DNA from: Calliopum simillimum | Lineage: Eukaryota > Arthropoda > Insecta > Diptera > Lauxaniidae | Direction of reading: 5' to 3' | Assembly (NCBI GenBank): GCA_951812925.1 | Contig: OX638371.1 | Location: forward strand, 80,361,697 to 80,425,696 | DNA: 64,000 nt | In this document: positions 30,305 through 41,752 of the stretch, in pieces | Position numbering within the stretch: position 1 is the stretch's first letter | Layout: each line of letters starts with the position of its first letter | Notes under the pieces: model-generated | Told to the model about the DNA's origin: nothing | Databases searched by the model: none | What the model saw: the letters and a program-made list of their open reading frames with translations, nothing else | Made by a program: the position numbers and the translations under genes

Positions 30305-30370
30305 ATGCGCCGAACTAAAGTTGATCGCAGAGGTATAGTACCTTGGGCAAATATTCATAGAATTGAATGA
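30305..30370 (+). other. 21-codon small ORF, second copy
   Basis: Reads MRRTKVDRRGIVPWANI and onward, with identical length and stop to the copy at 29,941. The changes are GAA/GAT, CGT/CGC, ATG/ATA, GTT/GTA and CAG/CAT. The ~300 bp between the copies holds an 83-codon open frame of unknown significance (30,003-30,254). Confidence 0.3.
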
Positions 30371-30421
30371 ACTTTCACATAGGGGGGTAGCCGAGATAAG
30401 TTTTCAAATCGGCCCACCCTA

Positions 30422-30825
30422 CTATAAATAAATAAAAACAACATTTTTACACAGAACTGTTCTCTGAAATCTACATAACATTTCTATGTAAAAAAATTGG
30501 AGGAACTTATCATTAATAAAAAAGTTACGCACGCTTTAATGGCGCCACATAAGCGTCTTGCCTATGTGAATTTTGCATTTCACCGCTGCATGCCGTTTCA
30601 AAACAACAAATCATAATTTATGCAGAAATTGAAAAAGCACGTTACAAATCGCAGCGAGCGTAAATGTGTGAATCGCATAGGCAAGGCGCCTATGTAGTGA
30701 TATTTAAGTACACGTAACTTTTTTATTAGTGATAAGTTCCTCCAATTTTTTTTTTTTCATAGAAATATTGTGCAGATTTCAGGGAACATTTCTGTGTAAA
30801 AATTTTGTTTGTATTTATCTATAGG
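30422..30825. repeat. Fold-back repeat (~400 bp)
   Basis: Left arm 30,422-30,580 (TAAATAAATAAAAACAAC ... ATTGGAGGAACTTATCA ... AAGCGTCTTGCCTATGTG) is the reverse complement of ~30,665-30,825. No coding region. Lies directly downstream of the duplicated small ORF. Confidence 0.75.
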
Positions 30826-30963
30826 TATAGCTTAAATATCCATTTGTTTATTAAAAAGTGCATTATTTATAAGAAATTTTTAAAGTTTTTGAAAAGTTTA
30901 TTTCATCTAAATTTTGAATTATTTTTAGTCCTACCAACAAAGTTTCAAAAATTTTCGTTCAAC

Positions 30964-31512
30964 ATTTTTTTTTTTTTTTTTTTTATATTTAAACCAACGC
31001 TCAGGGGATAGCCCCTATAAATGCAATGCACCGTGTTGATTTGCAGAAAAGGAAATGGGTTAGAGGGATGGGGGAAAAGAGGAGTAGTGTTGATGAACAT
31101 TTTTCTTGAATCTACCGATGTCACAGCTGTCGGGAAAAACGTTCGCAGGGAGATTATTCCACAACTTGATCGTGCGACCAAAGAACGAATTATCACGATA
31201 GTGCGATGTTCTGTTAAACACCGTTGCAACGCAATAGGAATGGGCCTGATGAGACGCCCGATTGCTGCGAGAAAATATACGAACTGACGGAACCAGCCCA
31301 TAAATTTCCCTTGAGCACATCCCATGATAATATCTATAAAAAAGGGTATCACACCCAACGTTACGACGGTGTTCAAGAGAGTCAATAGAAGATACAACAA
31401 CCGCATCCCCAATTAACTTCATCGCACGACGTTGAACTCTGTCTAGCAGCTCCAAAGTACGGAGAAATCGCAACTTGAAAAAAGACGTACATAAAAATTC
31501 ACTGCTCGGTCA
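30964..31512 (-). mobile_element. 5'-truncated non-LTR retrotransposon (LINE), C-terminal end with poly-A
   Basis: On the minus strand an open frame of ~150 codons (from ~31,512 to 31,060) reads LDRVQRRAMKLIGD, SLEHRRNVGCDTLFYRYYHG and RTIKLWNNLPANVFP. These motifs are diagnostic of the region C-terminal to the reverse transcriptase in jockey/CR1-like insect LINEs. The reverse transcriptase core itself is missing upstream. A ~90-bp 3' tail ends in a poly-A tract (poly-T at 30,967-30,985 on the plus strand), as expected for a retrotransposed, 5'-truncated copy. It is inactive as it stands. Confidence 0.88.
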
Positions 31513-32079
31513 ACAATCTGATTTTATTATTTTAGTCGATCTTTTTATTCATAGCTATTTTTTGTTATGAAACTCGTACCTTTTCACCTCCATTGGTCAC
31601 GTTTTCAAAATGATAAATTAACTGATGAGAATACCAATAAGAAAAAACTTGGAAAGTATCGAATGGTATAGAAAAATATCAAAAACTCAAAATTTTTTTT
31701 GGTGAAATAGAATGCCTTAAAATAAATAAATGGGATATGCCACGCACCCAAATATTTCGTCTTTTGTATGGGGGCTGAAATATCTTATCTCCAAAGGATC
31801 ATAACTCGGAAAATAAGAGTCCTATTGGATAAACCCGAAGCGATATTTTGATAAGGAAAAGTATGGCTATTTGATGCCATTAATAAAAATGAATTTCACC
31901 TTTTATTGTAGATACGCTATAAGACTGAACACAGCGTTTTCTTCAACTTCAAGAAAGGATATTTCAAAGTTCTGCTGATGAAGACGGATTCAGTGTCAAA
32001 AACTAGATAAGACTGCATAAGAAATAAAAAGTTCATTCCATTTTTTTGTGCCTGAGTTATTAACCAAATTTTTATTTTG
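31513..32079. repeat. Non-coding DNA including a family A fragment
   Basis: 31,768-31,922 matches one arm of fold-back family A (GATCATAACTCGGAAAATAAG, then AAAAGTATGGCTATTTGATG). No gene is seen in the remaining sequence. Confidence 0.6.
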
Positions 32080-32545
32080 GTAAAAAGTGGGCGTGGCAAT
32101 TATTGAACAAAGCCCACTTTTCGTTATGCTTTAGATAATCATGGTCCGATCCGCACATCGAATTTCATCGAAATATGTTGTACCACTTGCGAGAAATGGC
32201 ATTTAATATGTTTTACTTATATGGGAGGTTCCACGTCCACATGCGATATTTTGTCTACTTTCAGTTCGTAGGTGCCTAATAGCAAGTAAACTCCCTACAG
32301 TTAAATTCAGAAAGATTGCTTTAGTAGTTTTCTTTTTATAGGGTTTTATATTTTTTGTGGGCGGTGCCACGCCCTTCAACAAGTCTTTTTAATATAACGG
32401 CATATCACATATTATTACTTATTTTTAGTGGTACAATCTCTTAAATTTTCATTATAATTGTTGGAGTCGTTTTCGAGTAATATTGAATCAAAATTTTCAA
32501 TGGTTCAAAAGGGGGCGTGGTACTTCTTCGATACCACCCACTTTT
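32080..32545. repeat. GTGGCACCGCC-type repeat segment
   Basis: Contains GGGCGTGGC (32,089), GGGCGGTGCCACGCCC (~32,357-32,373) and GGGCGTGGTAC (~32,514), embedded in sentences similar in style to the arrays at 6.5-7.3 kb and 34.9-35.5 kb. Probably part of one dispersed transposon family with internal repeats. Confidence 0.55.
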
Positions 32546-32559
32546 CCTTTGTTGCAAGG

Positions 32560-32815
32560 CATTGATAACACTGTTCGACACAATAAAAAAACAAATGAGA
32601 AAATCCAAAAAATTCTTAAAGTAGACGTTAAAAAAAATACCCGTGTCTCGTGGTTTCTCCAGCACGTCACATTTTTTTTAATAGATTTTTGAAGTTTTTT
32701 TATCCACTGTATATGAAAAAAACACAAATACATCCGAGGTGTATCATGTGTTCAGCAAACTTATGCAAGATATTACGGGAAATATTTTTGTAAAAATTTT
32801 AACTCTGTACAGACA
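32560..32815. repeat. Solo arm of fold-back family C
   Basis: Nearly the same sequence as the left arm at 3,640-3,900 (ACACTGTTCGACACAA, GTGTCTCGTGGTTTCTCC, TGTATCATGTGTTCAGCA) but with no opposing arm nearby. It shows that the palindrome's halves also exist separately. Confidence 0.8.
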
Positions 32816-33680
32816 AATAAATAAATTTTAAAATTACTTTAAATTGGCTAAAAAAACTTGCATGACAAAATATTAAAATCAAAAGGGTATTTAGACTTTC
32901 GTCTGTTTTTATTTTATACCAATTGCTTGTGAGGCTCAGGAGCAGTAATTATTTCCAAAAAGTGCTGCGATTATTTTATTAATTGATTTTTATTTTCGAA
33001 AAAAACTTTGACTTTAACAAATCAAACTTTTTTTCAAAAATATTTAGGAGATTTCTTAACTGGACTATTTTCTGTAGAATGGCACAAAAAAAATTTAAAT
33101 TTAATCAAAAAATTTGTACACAAATGCCTACTGTGATTTTGTTAAAAATTGTTTATTAAAAATTGCAAAATCCTTAGAGCACTACGTTTTTTAATCGACT
33201 TTTTATAGACTCTTTTCAATTTGATCTTTCACTAGCATTCAAGCAAACATAAAAGTTGGGTTCTTTTTCCCTGTTTACGTCTGATGGCAACACTATTTTA
33301 TCATACGCAACATGTCGCCGCTCACCTTTCGATGGCGTTCATATTTTATAATGAAGTGTTAAAAAGCCTTTACTGTGCTACTAACTTCACATCCTAAAAC
33401 TCGATCTAAAATTGACCTAAGTGAATTTTCGATCATTTAGTTCACCGCTCTGTAAGCGTAATGACATTATTTTCAACGGTAACATTGCTATTCAACATAA
33501 TAAAAATTCCCAATTTCTAAAACAAAATCCGTTTTATTCCTTTCACATAATAGTACAGCCATTTGGTCGTTTTTCCTAGAAAGTTTTTGCGGGATTTTCG
33601 CAAATGAGTTATTTTATAGATTTCGATGTGCTCTTTCAGAATTTCAACTTTGCTACCTCGAGTCGTGTTCGATCGCGTCG
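32816..33680. other. Non-coding AT-rich DNA
   Basis: No gene, RNA or repeat partner that I can support. Open frames are short and lack recognisable content. Confidence 0.45.
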
Positions 33681-34606
33681 CCATATTGGAAAAATGGCGT
33701 CCAAAAACCAGTTTTTTACAAATATCTCTTTAACGGTTACATTGAGAGAAAAATATTGTGGCACAATTGGGCATGCCGCTTATGAGTTGGCACAGTGATG
33801 TGTTGAACTTAAAATTACGATAACTCATGAACGGTGAGTCACACGTTTGAAGTAAAAATATCTATTTATAGGTAATTACTTGCACTTTAAGCATATTGTA
33901 TACTGTTTTTTTTCCGTATGACCTATAGCTTAGGATATATTTTTTCAACAAACCTGAAATTTAGAAAAAAACCGTTTTTTCAAAAAATCTCCAAAACGGT
34001 TCTTTCTAGAAAAAAAAGATCCCTATAAGGATCTCTTCGAACTGTTTTTTCGTCCGACTTAACGTTAATGAGAAAATCATTATTAATTGAACATTGTACT
34101 ATGATCCCTGCTATGTTAAATTTTGAATGATTTTCAAATCGCGATATCTCATAATGGGTAAGTCTGACGAAAACACAGTTTGAAGAGACCCTTATGGGGA
34201 ATTAAACGTTCTATAAAATGCATGAACAATTTTTTTTCTAGGAAGAATCGTCTATTTTGAAAATACGATTTTTTTCTAAATTTTAGGTTTGTTGAAAAAT
34301 ATCTCCTAAACTATAAGTCATATGAAAAAAAAAAAAAATAAAAAATTAAGTGTATGAACTAGTGACTCACCGTTCATGAGTTATCATAATTTTAAGCTCA
34401 ACACATCACTGTGCCTACTCATAAGCGGCATGAACAATTAACTATTTTTTTTTTTCGAATTTTGAACTGGGATGTCTCCTGAGTTATAAGTCGTACGAAA
34501 ACAATTAAAAGGTAATTTTTATAGAAAATTTTATAAGGTACAATATTTTTCTCTAAATGTAAAGAGATATTTGTAAAAAACTGATTTTGGACGCCATTTT
34601 TCCACT
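33681..34606. repeat. Near-complete 0.93-kb palindrome
   Basis: Arms ~33,681-34,075 and ~34,150-34,606 are complementary almost to the centre. Pairs include AAAAATGGCGTCCA / TGGACGCCATTTTT, CTCATGAACGGTGAGTCAC / GTGACTCACCGTTCATGAG and AAGATCCCTATAAGG against CCTTATGGGGAATT. No protein-coding content. The terminal bases were not matched to any named family. Confidence 0.8.
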
Positions 34607-35249
34607 ATGATTACACTCTTCAATATTTTTAAAAAAATTTTGCAAAAAACTTTAATGTATTTGACAAATTTAAAACTATTTTTGGAATGGGCAAACGATG
34701 GGATCTATTTTTTTTTTAATTTTTAAATAAAAACAAAAGTGAGTGAAAGAGCACTAAAATATTACTCGTTGCCGACCCCCATTAATTTTTCCTCTCCAAC
34801 ATTTCTCTTAACACGTTGAGTGCCATGTGTACCGCCGCACAATGGGAGGGTTTGTATGGAACGGCGGTCATATATAGTAATAATAGAGCTAGGCTATTGA
34901 GATTTGGTACAGATGTTTTTTACATTAAAATAATAAAAATCTGTGAATATGAACAAAATCGGCCGACGGACACGCCTACCTCCCATACAAAGTTGGGGCG
35001 TGGTCCGAATTTTTTTTCAAAATGGGTATCAATTTTCAATAACTTGACCCCGCTTATTTCAAAAATGTTAAAAATTTTGCGCTATCTTTTATAGTTTTCA
35101 AGATATGAGGAATAAACGAAAATCTACTTTATAAAAAATAGATTTTGTTTGTTTGTGTATTTGTCCCTTATTAACTCGGAAATTAAGTATCCGATTTTAA
35201 AAAAGTTTTTATATTATGCTAGTACAAAAAAAGGCTAAGCTATATACTA

Positions 35250-35520
35250 AAAAAGTGGGCGGTGCCACGCCCCCCAAAAAATTGACTTATCATATCGCCG
35301 AAACTCTTTGACGCAGATAAATGAGATTTGGTAAATGTTTAAAAATCATCAGGACAAATAATGTTCCTAGGACAAATGGGCGGTGCCACGCCTTCAAAAA
35401 AAAAAAACTCAGCATATTTCTGAAAATATTTGACGAAGATAGATATTATTTGGTATATATGAAAAGACCATCAGAACAAATAATCCGCACTAGAAAAATG
35501 GGCAGTGCCACGCCTACCAA
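35250..35520. repeat. Three tandem ~121-bp units carrying GGGCGGTGCCACGCC
   Basis: The motif begins at 35,257, 35,378 and 35,500, with a 121-122-bp period and a conserved intervening phrase (GATATTTGG, CATCAGGACAAATAAT). Lies within the piggyBac-like element. Confidence 0.75.
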
Positions 35521-35534
35521 AAAATTAATTTATT

Positions 35535-35830
35535 TTAATTAGTTTTTTCATTTAATTGCAACACCTCTTGAGCTTCTGGTAATAACTCTTTACATTTTTT
35601 ATCACGTTTTACTCGGATTTGGCTAATAATCGGATCAGAAGAGATCAGCATGTAATGCAAAACGTCTTCGTTGTTTGCTACTCTAGAGCACAATCTGCTG
35701 TTGTGTAACCTAGCGCTTTTAAAAACTTTGTTTGATGCTTCCTGAGCTTTTTCGGAAAGACTACCAATTGGTATTTGAAGTGCTTCTATGATATTATACC
35801 AATTATAATGTTTTTTGTATAGCCTTCAAT
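35535..35830 (-). pseudogene. Broken coding fragment, unknown transposon protein
   Basis: About 95 open codons on the minus strand end in TAA at 35,535. They include IPIGSLSEKAQEASNKVFK, SRVANNEDVLHYMLISSDP and KCKELLPEAQEVLQLNE. It reads as genuine protein, with the pattern of an uncharacterised repetitive protein family common in arthropod genomes (recollection, not verified). An in-frame TGA lies just upstream and there is no start codon. It is not a recognised piggyBac catalytic domain. Confidence 0.5.
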
Positions 35831-36037
35831 ATGCTCTTGGCTTATTTTAAGAAAGGGTGAGTCCCAAGGGGGATTTAAAGGAGGAAATATACCCCTTACC
35901 TGTCACACTTCTCTTAAAAAAAATTTTTTTTGGAATTTAAGAAGACTTTACAGTCTTAAAAATGATAAATATATTGTAAAACGTTGCAGAATGTAAAGAA
36001 ATAAAAATATTTTTTTTCTCAAAAACTGCTACAGGAA

Positions 36038-36535
36038 AAAATTCATAGAAAAAAAAGTTCTCAAAAAAGGCAGTAGGGACTTTGCATATCGATTAAGCAT
36101 ACTTGGCCACATATTATATTGGAAAATAATGAAAATCAGAAAATGTGTTTTTTTTTTTTTAATGTCAAAGTTTGTACAATTTATCGATTTTGGCTTTTTG
36201 AGCTTAAATTTTCGAAAAATCACCATAATTCACCTATCATACATAAAAACTCAAACAAATTTTTTTTTAAAGCTAAATGCTTGTACTTTTTGACAAAATG
36301 CTATCTTGATATATTTCGATGCAAACGAATTAAAAATAGCGTTCCAAAAAAGTCAACTTATTTTGTCCCGTCAAAAACCACAATATGAAAAAGTTTATAA
36401 AAAAAAAAGTTCTCAAAAAAGGCAGTAGGGACTTTGCATATCGATTAAGCACACTTGGCCACATATTATATTGAAAAATAATGAAAATCAGAAAATGTGT
36501 TTTTTTTTTTTTTAATGTCAAAGTTTGCAATTTTT
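36038..36535. repeat. Direct duplication with ~345-bp spacing
   Basis: The ~140-bp segment AAAAAGGCAGTAGGGACTTT ... CTTGGCCACATATTATATTG ... AAAATGTGTTTT is present at ~36,050-36,175 and again at ~36,400-36,525 almost unchanged. The sequence between (36,285-36,400) is the inverted partner of 20,620-20,740. Confidence 0.75.
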
Positions 36536-37710
36536 CCATTTTTACCATTTTTTTTTAAATATTTGAAAAAACACTATAACTCACATAAAATCGGCAAAAA
36601 AAAAATAAAAATATTGTTAACAAAGTAGGAACAATATACTTTCTAACGATATGCTACATTAGTAGATCGGGCTTAAAACAAATTAACTAGAGCGTTTATC
36701 CAGCAGTTCCTAATTTTAAAAGTTCTGTAGAGCATTTTTTCTGTTTAAAGTCCAACTTTGGGCTCACTGTGTTGCTAAGCCAAAACAAAATTTTAAACTT
36801 TTATAGTTTTTTTTTCCGTCCCTAAGTATTATCTGACGATTGGCGTAAAAATTTTTTTAATCCATAGCACTTTCAAATTTTACCTATTTATGGTCACAAT
36901 CTCCCATTGTGCGCCGGCGGTATACACTTTACTTGTAGCGGTGTGCCACCGTACAAAAAAAATGTCTATCACCAGGTGCCACCATACAAATTCAATATGT
37001 ATGAAAAAATGTCGACTTGTAATAACTGTTGAATATTGATCTATAGGGGTATATAATGAGTTTGTGGAAAGAGATTTTTGCTTATAAGTGTTATTTGTCC
37101 TATAAAATGGCATGACAGTCGGCGGTACACGTGGCACATGAGTGAAACCAAATTATCTTAGTACCTTGATCACCGCAAGTTTGTTGAAAATATTTGACCA
37201 CAGTGCTATCATTCAAATAAAATATACATCTTGAGGTAAAGAAACAGTAAAAACAACCAAAAAGTTTGCAACATTTTCAAATAAGTTTATAAATAGTTAT
37301 TATAATTATTATGGATTATAATTCACCTTTTGCCTGGAATGTTTCAACATAACGCATTAGTTATTAGTTTTTATTATTAATAACCTTTAATTGAATGTAA
37401 TTTTTACTTTTGTTAGTTTTTGTTCCAATAAATTTATTTTTTTTTTGGTCCTCTTTTATATAACTTTTGTAGTTCTTTCAAAATAAAAGATATAGTAAAA
37501 ATTTCAAAACTCTAACCAAAAATACCTTTTCCTCTGTGATAAATACAAAAATTTGTTGATTTACTGCAGTGCTTCAGAATATATATTGCATTGAGTTCAC
37601 CGCCGGCGGTACACACTAAAACTTCCCCAGTCTGCCGTGTGTACCGCCGGCGGTCCACATGGCACCTGACGGAGGACATTTTGCTTGTATGGTGGCACTC
37701 AACGTGTTAA

Positions 37711-38450
37711 ATATAGGGTGGCTTCCTAAACGTCCGTTGCTTTGTGTTGAAACAGCATTTTCGTAAAAAAAATGTCGCATAATTTTAGGAGCTTATTTTT
37801 TTACTGCATCATTCTTGCATTTCATAACGCCTAACTACAAATCGTTGACAATGTATAGCAATCAGCGCATCAGTAACAAAGTTGATGCTTTTTATAAAAA
37901 TATCAAAAAAATTCTCATTGCCGTGAGTAGAAAAAAATGTTCACAGACCCCCATTATTTTTTTTTCTCGAAAAATTTTTTGTTTTTTAATATACAAGCAC
38001 TTTTCATCCACCCCTCAAAGGGCCTCTCATACAAATTGATATTTCTATCTAAATTTCATATGAGAGGCCCCTTAAGAGGTGGAAATAAGTGAATAGTATG
38101 TTTTTCTTGTTGAAGAGGAATAATAAATAGGGGCCGGTGAACATTTTTTCCCTCTCCCGGCAATGAGGATTTTTTTATATATTTTTTAAAAAATTTTGAA
38201 TGGCAACCGCTTAAGGGGTGAATAAAAGGGGTAAGTACATTCAAAAAAAATGTTGAAGATTAAAAAATAATGGGGGTCGGTGAACATTTTTGCTTTCCGT
38301 TGGCAATGAGGAATTTTTTGATATTTTTTTCAAAATTTTGTATGGGAGCTACCTTAAAAGGTGAAAAATAGGGAGTGGTATGTTTGCGAGAAATATTGGA
38401 GAGCCAAAGAAAAATTTCTCAAGAATATTTATTTACGACAACCCCCATAA
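37711..38450. repeat. Partly palindromic repeat block ending in a family D relic
   Basis: CAAAGGGCCTCTCATACAAAT and ATGAGAGGCCCCTTAAG flank a centre near 38,040. A GGTGAACATTTTT ... GGCAATGAGGA phrase is then repeated directly at ~38,140 and ~38,280. The right edge (AAGAATATTTATTTACGACA, then ACCCCCAT) matches an end of the family D element at 10,720. Confidence 0.6.
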
Positions 38451-40450
38451 TCGCTCATTTACAAAAATAGCATTTCACTTATTCGGCTATAATTCGAATG
38501 AAGTTAAGCTGAAATAACATCAGATCTGAAAACCCTTAGTCCAGCAAACGCATATCGCTGAGTGTGAGCTTAGTAGTTTCGTGAATAGGTAAGAGTATGC
38601 TTTCATAACTACTATCTCCACTCCTTGGAAATCTTCCAACCATGAAAGACACATTATAAAAGGTCATTGGAAAAGCATAAAGCCAAAATCGAGAAAGTCG
38701 TGGGAAATCAAAGTTAACACATTCGGTAGATAAATGCCCAAATTAAATATACTTAAAAACAAAAAACATTTTATTCATTTTGCCATTTTATATGCTATAT
38801 TTTATTTATTTTAATTGTGTTTTCACCTTTTTTTTTTGCATTAAATCATTTTGTTGATTTTTAGACACATTTTTTTTAACGAATAGTTTGCTCAGAGTTA
38901 TTGATACAATTAATATATATATATATAGATATCAATGTATGAATGCGTGTTTACATCATAAAAGGTTGAAACTTTAAAGTGTAAGGACACATAATAATGA
39001 ATCTAAATAAAGGGGCTAAATTTAGTAGTCATTTTGCTTTTTTTTAAATTATTTATTTGATTTGCTTAATTTTTTGTTTTTTATTTTTCATTTTATTGTA
39101 ATATCCACTAGATTTCTAACTTTTTTTTTTATAAGATTCACACGAAATTCTAGACATCATATCCTTAATTTCGTATAGATTTTGTATTAGATTTTATAAT
39201 TCATTTGGTGAATATATTTATTAAGTAAGTATATGTGTTTCTTTTAATTGTTGTTATTGATTTAATGTTTTAGAATACACTTAAATATTTTATTTTATTT
39301 TAAACAGCCATAAAGTTAAACATTTGTAATTTTACCATAAAATTTTTGTGTATTTTTTTTAAGACATTTTTGTTATTATATTTGTATGTATTATGAAATT
39401 AATTAGTATATTTATTATAATATAAATTGTATTTGTTGTAATGTATGAGTATTGGTTTTTATTGATTTTTGTTTTTACAATATATATCTATTTATTAAAA
39501 AAGGTACGTGAATATAAATTTGTGTTTTATGTCTTAGTTTTTTAAATTATTGAAATTGTTTAGATGTTATTTTGTTATCATTATTATTATTATTATTATG
39601 ATTACTATGTTGATAAATATGTATGTATGTATGTACTAAATTTTGATAGAAAATGCTTTGTGATCGTGAATCGGTGTTTTGCAGTTAACTTTTTTCTTCT
39701 AAAAATTCAGTATCATTATCATTTTGTTAATTTCATACTTGAATATATATATGCATGTATGTATGTATATTTATGTAAATTTTATAAGTTTTAAAATGTG
39801 TTTTCTTTTTTGGTTTCGAAATTACTATTTTAAATTTATTTTGAACTACATATTCAAAATTAAGTATCTTATTATTTAGCTGCTCTAAAGGGAGGTTTCG
39901 TAATATTTTTGCAAATTTTGCTTACAAATAACAAAAAGTTTATGTTTTAGCATTAGTTCACTGTACGCATTTAGATACTATATCTTTGTAAATCTTTTTT
40001 ATTCTTTTGGGACTATTGCTTTTTATGTTTAACTAAATACATACATATCTATATAGTTAAGTCTATCTATTTACAAAGTCTCCGCTTATATACATAGATA
40101 TGTACCACATATTAAACTGGCTTGTAATTTGATTTTTCTGTTTGTATTTTGCAATATATTTTTTTTTTCTTTCTATATATAATTGTTTATATCATATATT
40201 TAGTTTGTATATAGCATGTATTTTATTGTTGTTTTTGTAATTTCTTTTTCTTATAAAATTTCCTCTCTTGAATAATGTTTTAAACTACATCACTATATCC
40301 AATAATTTTGTTTTTGAATAAAAAGCTACACAACTATTATTATCACCATATATAGTATTGATTATATATCCTTTCTCGATCAAAGCAATCGTTTTGTTTT
40401 CTATTTTTTTTTTTTTTTTTTTTTCTATTATTTTCGATATTTATTACATT
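38451..40450 (-). other. T-rich low-repeat island 1 (possible distal 3' UTR of the right-hand minus-strand gene)
   Basis: From ~38,760 the DNA is strongly T-biased on the plus strand (A-rich on minus). It contains ATT and ATGTATGTATGT runs (39,580-39,640), no fold-back elements and no convincing ORF. The minus-strand reading (CATACATACATA, AAACAAAAA) is typical of long fly 3' UTRs. Assignment to the gene at 61.8-62.5 kb is inference from strand bias and from similar islands further right. Confidence 0.35.
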
Positions 40451-40596
40451 AAGTGGTCGTTTACACTGGGGAATTTTTTAAACAAATTTTTTGAGTTTGT
40501 AGGCAGAGGAAGGAAACGAAAAGAAACATTGTTGGTTTTTCTCATATAAGTGCAAAAAACTTATTTTTATAATTTCCTAGTGGTAACGTTCACTTA
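40451..40596. repeat. 146-bp TIR element, family E, copy 2
   Basis: TAAGTGGTCGTTTACACTGG at the left (40,450) is mirrored by CTAGTGGTAACGTTCACTTA at the right. Same family as 10,992-11,078. Confidence 0.7.
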
Positions 40597-40650
40597 TGTA
40601 GTATAACTACAGCAAAAAATTTAAAAAGTATTTAATTGCAAAGCACAACA

Positions 40651-40767
40651 ATTCCTTAAAACGTGTAAATGCCTCGAAAACCTCGTAAAACTGTCAAAGT
40701 TCGTATAGATTTTCACAACTATTACGAGTTTACAAGGCTTTCGAGGCATTTACACGTTTTAAGGAAT
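40651..40767. repeat. 117-bp perfect-stem hairpin element
   Basis: ATTCCTTAAAACGTGTAAAT, continuing GCCTCGAAA, is the exact complement of the right end (TTTCGAGGCATTTACACG, then TTTTAAGGAAT). The loop is ~45 bp. Non-coding MITE-like element. Confidence 0.8.
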
Positions 40768-41096
40768 ACCCTCATTATTAAGTAAGTAAAGAAGGTAAGC
40801 TTTAGTTACATGTTGCTCTTTGATTCTGTTTCATCTTGATGCAATTTATATTTATACTTGTTGAAAAGATTTGTATAATGCGGAAAACGAATTCTACATA
40901 TATATATAAATGTAACTGTAAGAACACTTTAGAAAATCTTGAATGTTCGAGTAGAAGTTGTTAGAACTATCGTGAAGGTTTTTTATATAAGCGCAGAAAC
41001 AAAGCGCAAAAAATACGATTCCACTCAAAAATATTCAAGGAAAAACATCCAATAAAAATAGTTAGGGTGTTACCTTTGGCCTGGCCAAAAAATAAT

Positions 41097-41750
41097 ATAC
41101 CCTACACTGCAGTATTTGCAAAATATGGCTTGTACGTGAGGTGCCACGTCTTCTTGACTAAATTCATTTAGTTTTTGCTTAGATTTTGCACTAACTATTC
41201 CAAGTGTCTGTACAAAATTTCATTACCTTCAAAAACACTTTCAGCACAGCTTTTTGAAACTTTTGCTTATACGGGAGGTATCACGCTCTCTAATCTTAAT
41301 TCTTATAGTTTTTGTTCAGAGCTTGTAATTAATGTTTTTAGTGTTTTGGTGAAATTTGGTTGTACTATCTTCAAAAACGCCTTCAGTATAACATTTTGCA
41401 GCTTTTGCTTATATGAGAGGTGCCACGCCCTCTAGTCCTAATTCGCCAATTTTTCGCGTAGAGCTTGTGTTTATTATCTCAAGTATTTATACGTATTTTG
41501 CTTGCGTTATTAGAAATAATAGCTCTTATTATTGCTTTTTTAGTATGTTTTGTGTATGGGCGGTAGGCATGTCCGTTGACCAATTTCGCTCATTTTCAAT
41601 CCACCCAGCCAGCCAGACAGACGGACATGGCTATATCGACTCAGAAAGTGACGTTTATCAAGAGTATATATACTTTTCTATACCTGCCACGCCTCCTTCT
41701 CTGCATCACAAACGGAAGGACAAAGTGAATATACCCTGGGTGTAGGGTAT
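41097..41750. mobile_element. TIR element with internal tandem ~140-bp units, copy 1
   Basis: ATACCCTACAC (41,097) and GTGTAGGGTAT (41,740-41,750) are exact inverted ends. Inside, ~3 units of 137-142 bp start at GCTTGTACG / GCTTATACGGGAGG / GCTTATATGAGAGG (41,128, 41,265, 41,407). The 3' part has CCAGCCAGACAGACGGACAT and ATCAAGAGTATATATACTT, a phrase recurrent in many fly repeats (recollection). The two ORFs seen are not conserved in copy 2. Confidence 0.75.
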
Positions 41751-41752
41751 AA

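Larger units (their letters stand above)
34808..37710. mobile_element. piggyBac-like element, 2.9 kb, non-autonomous/composite
   Basis: Perfect 18-bp inverted ends, TTAACACGTTGAGTGCCA and TGGCACTCAACGTGTTAA, include TTAA on both sides, the target duplication used by the piggyBac superfamily. Subterminal GTACCGCCGGCGGT-type palindromes occur at 34,829, 36,913, 37,119, 37,595 and 37,640, probably transposase-binding repeats (inference). CGCACAATGGGAG near 34,836 is mirrored near 36,901. The interior holds nested repeats and a broken coding fragment, with no intact piggyBac transposase. Non-autonomous. Confidence 0.75.

Noticed and set aside
30945..31412. 155-codon minus-strand ORF overlapping the LINE
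   Set aside because: It is in a different frame from the one with the diagnostic LINE C-terminal motifs and ends in the translated poly-A tail.
34808..37710. Autonomous piggyBac transposon
   Set aside because: Termini fit piggyBac, but no transposase frame with catalytic aspartates is present in the 2.9-kb interior.
41175..41745. Plus-strand ORFs of 86 and 110 codons
   Set aside because: They lie wholly inside a TIR element with tandem units. Copy 2 of that element does not preserve them.
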